A stretch of DNA of 64,000 bases from WHSW01 sp963749365 (GTDB taxonomy: Bacteria > Actinomycetota > Thermoleophilia > Solirubrobacterales > 70-9). The position numbers and the translations under genes are program-made. The notes under the pieces were generated by a model that ran no database searches, was not told the DNA's origin, and worked only from the letters and a program-made list of their open reading frames with translations. The first letter of the stretch is position 1. The number at the start of each line of letters is the position of its first letter. Location of the stretch: assembly GCA_963749365.1 (NCBI GenBank), contig CAVVME010000004.1:310001-374000 (forward strand). Reading direction: 5' to 3'. Of this stretch, positions 62,280 to 64,000 are shown piece by piece.

Positions 62280-63487
62280 TGCGCAAATCGGGAGGAGGAC
62301 CGGCCCGGATTGCCTGGCTGGTGATCACCGGGTTGCTGGTGTTCATGGTCGCGTTCGCGGTCGGGTGCGGCAGCGACGACGACGATGAGAGCGGCGATGG
62401 AGCCGAGCCGGCAACCGAGATCGGGGCGACCGAGGGCGAGCTGAACCTGGTCTGCTGGGTGTCCTACTGCGAGGACGGCTCGACGGATCCGGACGTGGAC
62501 TGGGTCACCGACTTCGAGAAGAAGACCGGCTGCGAGGTCAACGTCAAGCTCGGCAACACCTCGGACGAGATGGTGCAGCTGATGCGGACCGGCCAATACG
62601 ACGCCGTGTCGGCGTCCGGCGACGCGTCCGTGCGCCTGATCGAGGGCGGCGACGTGGTCCCGGTCAACACCGACCTGGTGCCGAACTACGCCGACATCTA
62701 CCCCGACCTCAAGGAGCAGCCGTACAACTCGGTCGACGGCCAGATGTACGGGATCCCGCACGGGCGCGGGGCGAATCTGCTCAGCTACAACACCGACGAG
62801 GTCAAGCCCGCTCCCACCTCATGGGACGTGGTCTTCGATCCCGAGAAGGCGAGCGAGTACAAGGGCAACCTGACCGCGTACGACAACCCGATCTACATCG
62901 CCGACGCGGCGCTCTATCTGATGGAGCACGAGCCCGACCTCGAGATCACCAATCCGTACGAGCTCGACGAAGACCAGCTCGCCGCGGCGACCGACCTGCT
63001 CAAGCAGCAGAGCGAGAACGTCGGCGAGTACTGGTCCGACTACGCGAAGAACATCCAGTCGCTCGTGAACGGCGACACGGTCGTCGGCACCACCTGGCCC
63101 TACAACTACCTCGCGGCATCGGCCGAGGATCCGGCGATCACGGCGACGATCCCCGACGAGGGCGCAACCGGCTGGTCGGACACGTGGATGCTCAGCTCGG
63201 AGGCAGAGAACCCGAACTGCGCGTATGAGTGGTTCAACCACATCACCGAGCCGCAGGTGCAGGCCGAGGTCGCGGAGTGGTTCGGCGAAGCGCCCGCCAA
63301 CGCGAAGGCGTGCGACCTGACCAGCGACCCGAAGCACTGCGAGAACTACGGTGCCGAGGGCGACAACCAGTACCTCGACGGGCTCTACTACTGGGCGACC
63401 CCGATAGCGGATTGCGGCGATGACCGCGGCGAGGTGTGCACGACCTATGAGGACTGGGTCCAGGCGTGGAACGAGGTGAAGGGCTGA
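62279..63487 (+). CDS. potD: polyamine-type extracellular solute-binding lipoprotein
   Basis: Binding protein of 402 aa. A hydrophobic signal segment (IAWLVITGLLVFMVAFAVGC) ends in a lipobox-like AVGC, so the mature protein is probably lipid-anchored. An acidic linker and the binding fold follow: LNLVCWVSYCEDG, FEKKTGCEVNVKLGNTSDEMVQLM, YDAVSASGDASVRLI, GQMYGIPHGRGANLLSYN. These resemble PotD-like proteins. Several extra Cys pairs may form disulfides. GAGAGGAGAG precedes the ATG. The exact ligand is unproven. Confidence 0.88.
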   Translation: MRKSGGGPARIAWLVITGLLVFMVAFAVGCGSDDDDESGDGAEPATEIGATEGELNLVCWVSYCEDGSTDPDVDWVTDFEKKTGCEVNVKLGNTSDEMVQLMRTGQYDAVSASGDASVRLIEGGDVVPVNTDLVPNYADIYPDLKEQPYNSVDGQMYGIPHGRGANLLSYNTDEVKPAPTSWDVVFDPEKASEYKGNLTAYDNPIYIADAALYLMEHEPDLEITNPYELDEDQLAAATDLLKQQSENVGEYWSDYAKNIQSLVNGDTVVGTTWPYNYLAASAEDPAITATIPDEGATGWSDTWMLSSEAENPNCAYEWFNHITEPQVQAEVAEWFGEAPANAKACDLTSDPKHCENYGAEGDNQYLDGLYYWATPIADCGDDRGEVCTTYEDWVQAWNEVKG

Positions 63488-63523
63488 CCCAACCCGACAC
63501 CGTCCTCTGATGGACGTCCTGAC

Positions 63524-64000
63524 GTGGAAGCCGGCGTAGCAACGCCGGCGCCGAGGAGGTCGGCGGGCCGCAGGCTCGCCGACCTCTTCCACGGTCGCCC
63601 GCGGCTGCAGGCGGGGGCGCTGCTCGCGGGGCCGATCGGATGGCTGGTGATCGGTTACCTCGGCTCGCTGGCGGTCCTGTTGCTGACCAGCTTCTGGTCG
63701 CTCGGCGAGCTCTCGGGCGAGATCGAGCAAACGTTCACGCCCGACAACTTCAAGGATGTCGTCTCGGAGTCCGTCTACCGCTCGGTTACCGCGCGCACGG
63801 TGATCGTCGCGGCCCTGGTCACCCTGACCGACGCGCTGCTCGCCTTCCCGCTCGCCTTCTTCATGGCCAAGGTGGCGAGGCCTCGCACCCGCGGGCTGCT
63901 GGTCGTCGCGGTGCTGATGCCGCTCTGGTCGGCCTACCTGGTCAAGGTCTTCGCCTGGCGCGCGATCCTGAGCGAGGAGGGGGTCCTCAACTGGGCCCTC
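63524..64000 (+). CDS. potB: polyamine-type ABC transporter permease, 3' end beyond the window
   Basis: First 159 codons of a permease. After a basic N-terminus come PIGWLVIGYLGSLAVLLLTSFW, the periplasmic loop with FTPDNFKDVV, and membrane segments TVIVAALVTLTDALLAFPLAFFMA and GLLVVAVLMPLWSAYLVKVFAWRAIL, as in PotB. The GTG at 63524 is chosen because the ATG at 63510 leads to a stop after nine codons. It follows the binding protein gene by 36 nt. Confidence 0.85.
   Translation, partial: MEAGVATPAPRRSAGRRLADLFHGRPRLQAGALLAGPIGWLVIGYLGSLAVLLLTSFWSLGELSGEIEQTFTPDNFKDVVSESVYRSVTARTVIVAALVTLTDALLAFPLAFFMAKVARPRTRGLLVVAVLMPLWSAYLVKVFAWRAILSEEGVLNWAL

Overview
The window reads as chromosomal DNA of a very GC-rich actinobacterium. 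I favour the Thermoleophilia/Solirubrobacterales side of the phylum. The support is an actinobacterial acyl-CoA carboxylase epsilon-like subunit, a KGD-type 2-oxoglutarate dehydrogenase, a decaprenyl-phosphate phosphoribosyltransferase-like UbiA protein, a StrF-type glycosyltransferase, a c-di-AMP riboswitch ahead of an NlpC/P60-like hydrolase, and many genes whose -10-like box sits only 6-8 nt before the start codon (leaderless style). The lineage is inference. Gene density is high, with no tRNA, rRNA, CRISPR array, IS element or prophage seen, and no gene-free stretch longer than 300 nt.

Layout. 0-10.2 kb: a surface-glycan block (UDP-glucuronate decarboxylase-like epimerase, two GT4-like glycosyltransferases, sulfotransferase, GT-C-like membrane protein, membrane GT2, methyltransferase) interrupted by a methylmalonyl-CoA mutase large subunit and a degenerate HD-GYP protein. 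10.2-13.4 kb: propionyl-CoA carboxylase beta chain, ornithine cyclodeaminase-like gene, epsilon-like subunit, dodecin. 13.4-22.7 kb: sulfur block (sulfite reductase, APS reductase, ATP sulfurylase, APS kinase, cysteine-free Rrf2 regulator, TauE exporter) with TylF-like methyltransferase, PHP phosphoesterase, glycosyltransferase and hexapeptide acetyltransferase. 22.7-26.7 kb: PhyH dioxygenase plus an ACAD10/11-like dehydrogenase, an APH-type kinase and a HAD phosphatase. 26.7-35.7 kb: membrane protein, DEAD helicase, quinone reductase, PfkB kinase, citrate synthase, two orphan proteins, paired acyl-CoA dehydrogenases. 35.7-40.4 kb: a lipid operon (fatty acyl-CoA reductase, alkyl-DHAP-synthase-like FAD enzyme, UbiA). 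40.8-47.8 kb: a divergent MerR-DICT/photolyase locus with flavoprotein, DUF1365 and SDR genes. 47.8-58.1 kb: lipoyl/E2/E1 2-oxoglutarate dehydrogenase fusion, AbiEi/DUF559 nuclease, sugar dehydrogenase, aconitase. 58.1-64 kb: SDR, GST-like protein, riboswitch and peptidoglycan hydrolase, AzlCD, and a PotA-PotD-PotB polyamine transporter cut by the window end.

The genes fit together as central metabolism (citrate synthase, aconitase, 2-oxoglutarate dehydrogenase) fed by propionate/odd-chain and unusual acyl-CoA breakdown (PccB, MCM, two ACAD systems), assimilatory sulfate reduction with a PAPS branch for sulfation, and envelope glycan and lipid synthesis. The most unusual items are the lipoyl-E2-E1 fusion, a 52-nt palindromic element present inside two unrelated coding sequences, the MerR-DICT photolyase locus, and the FAR/AGPS/UbiA operon.

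Caution on sequence quality: about ten genes are broken, and in every one of these cases removing one base restores the family reading frame. Such uniform polarity suggests insertion errors in the assembly more than gene decay, so these are annotated as single genes with a probable frame error.
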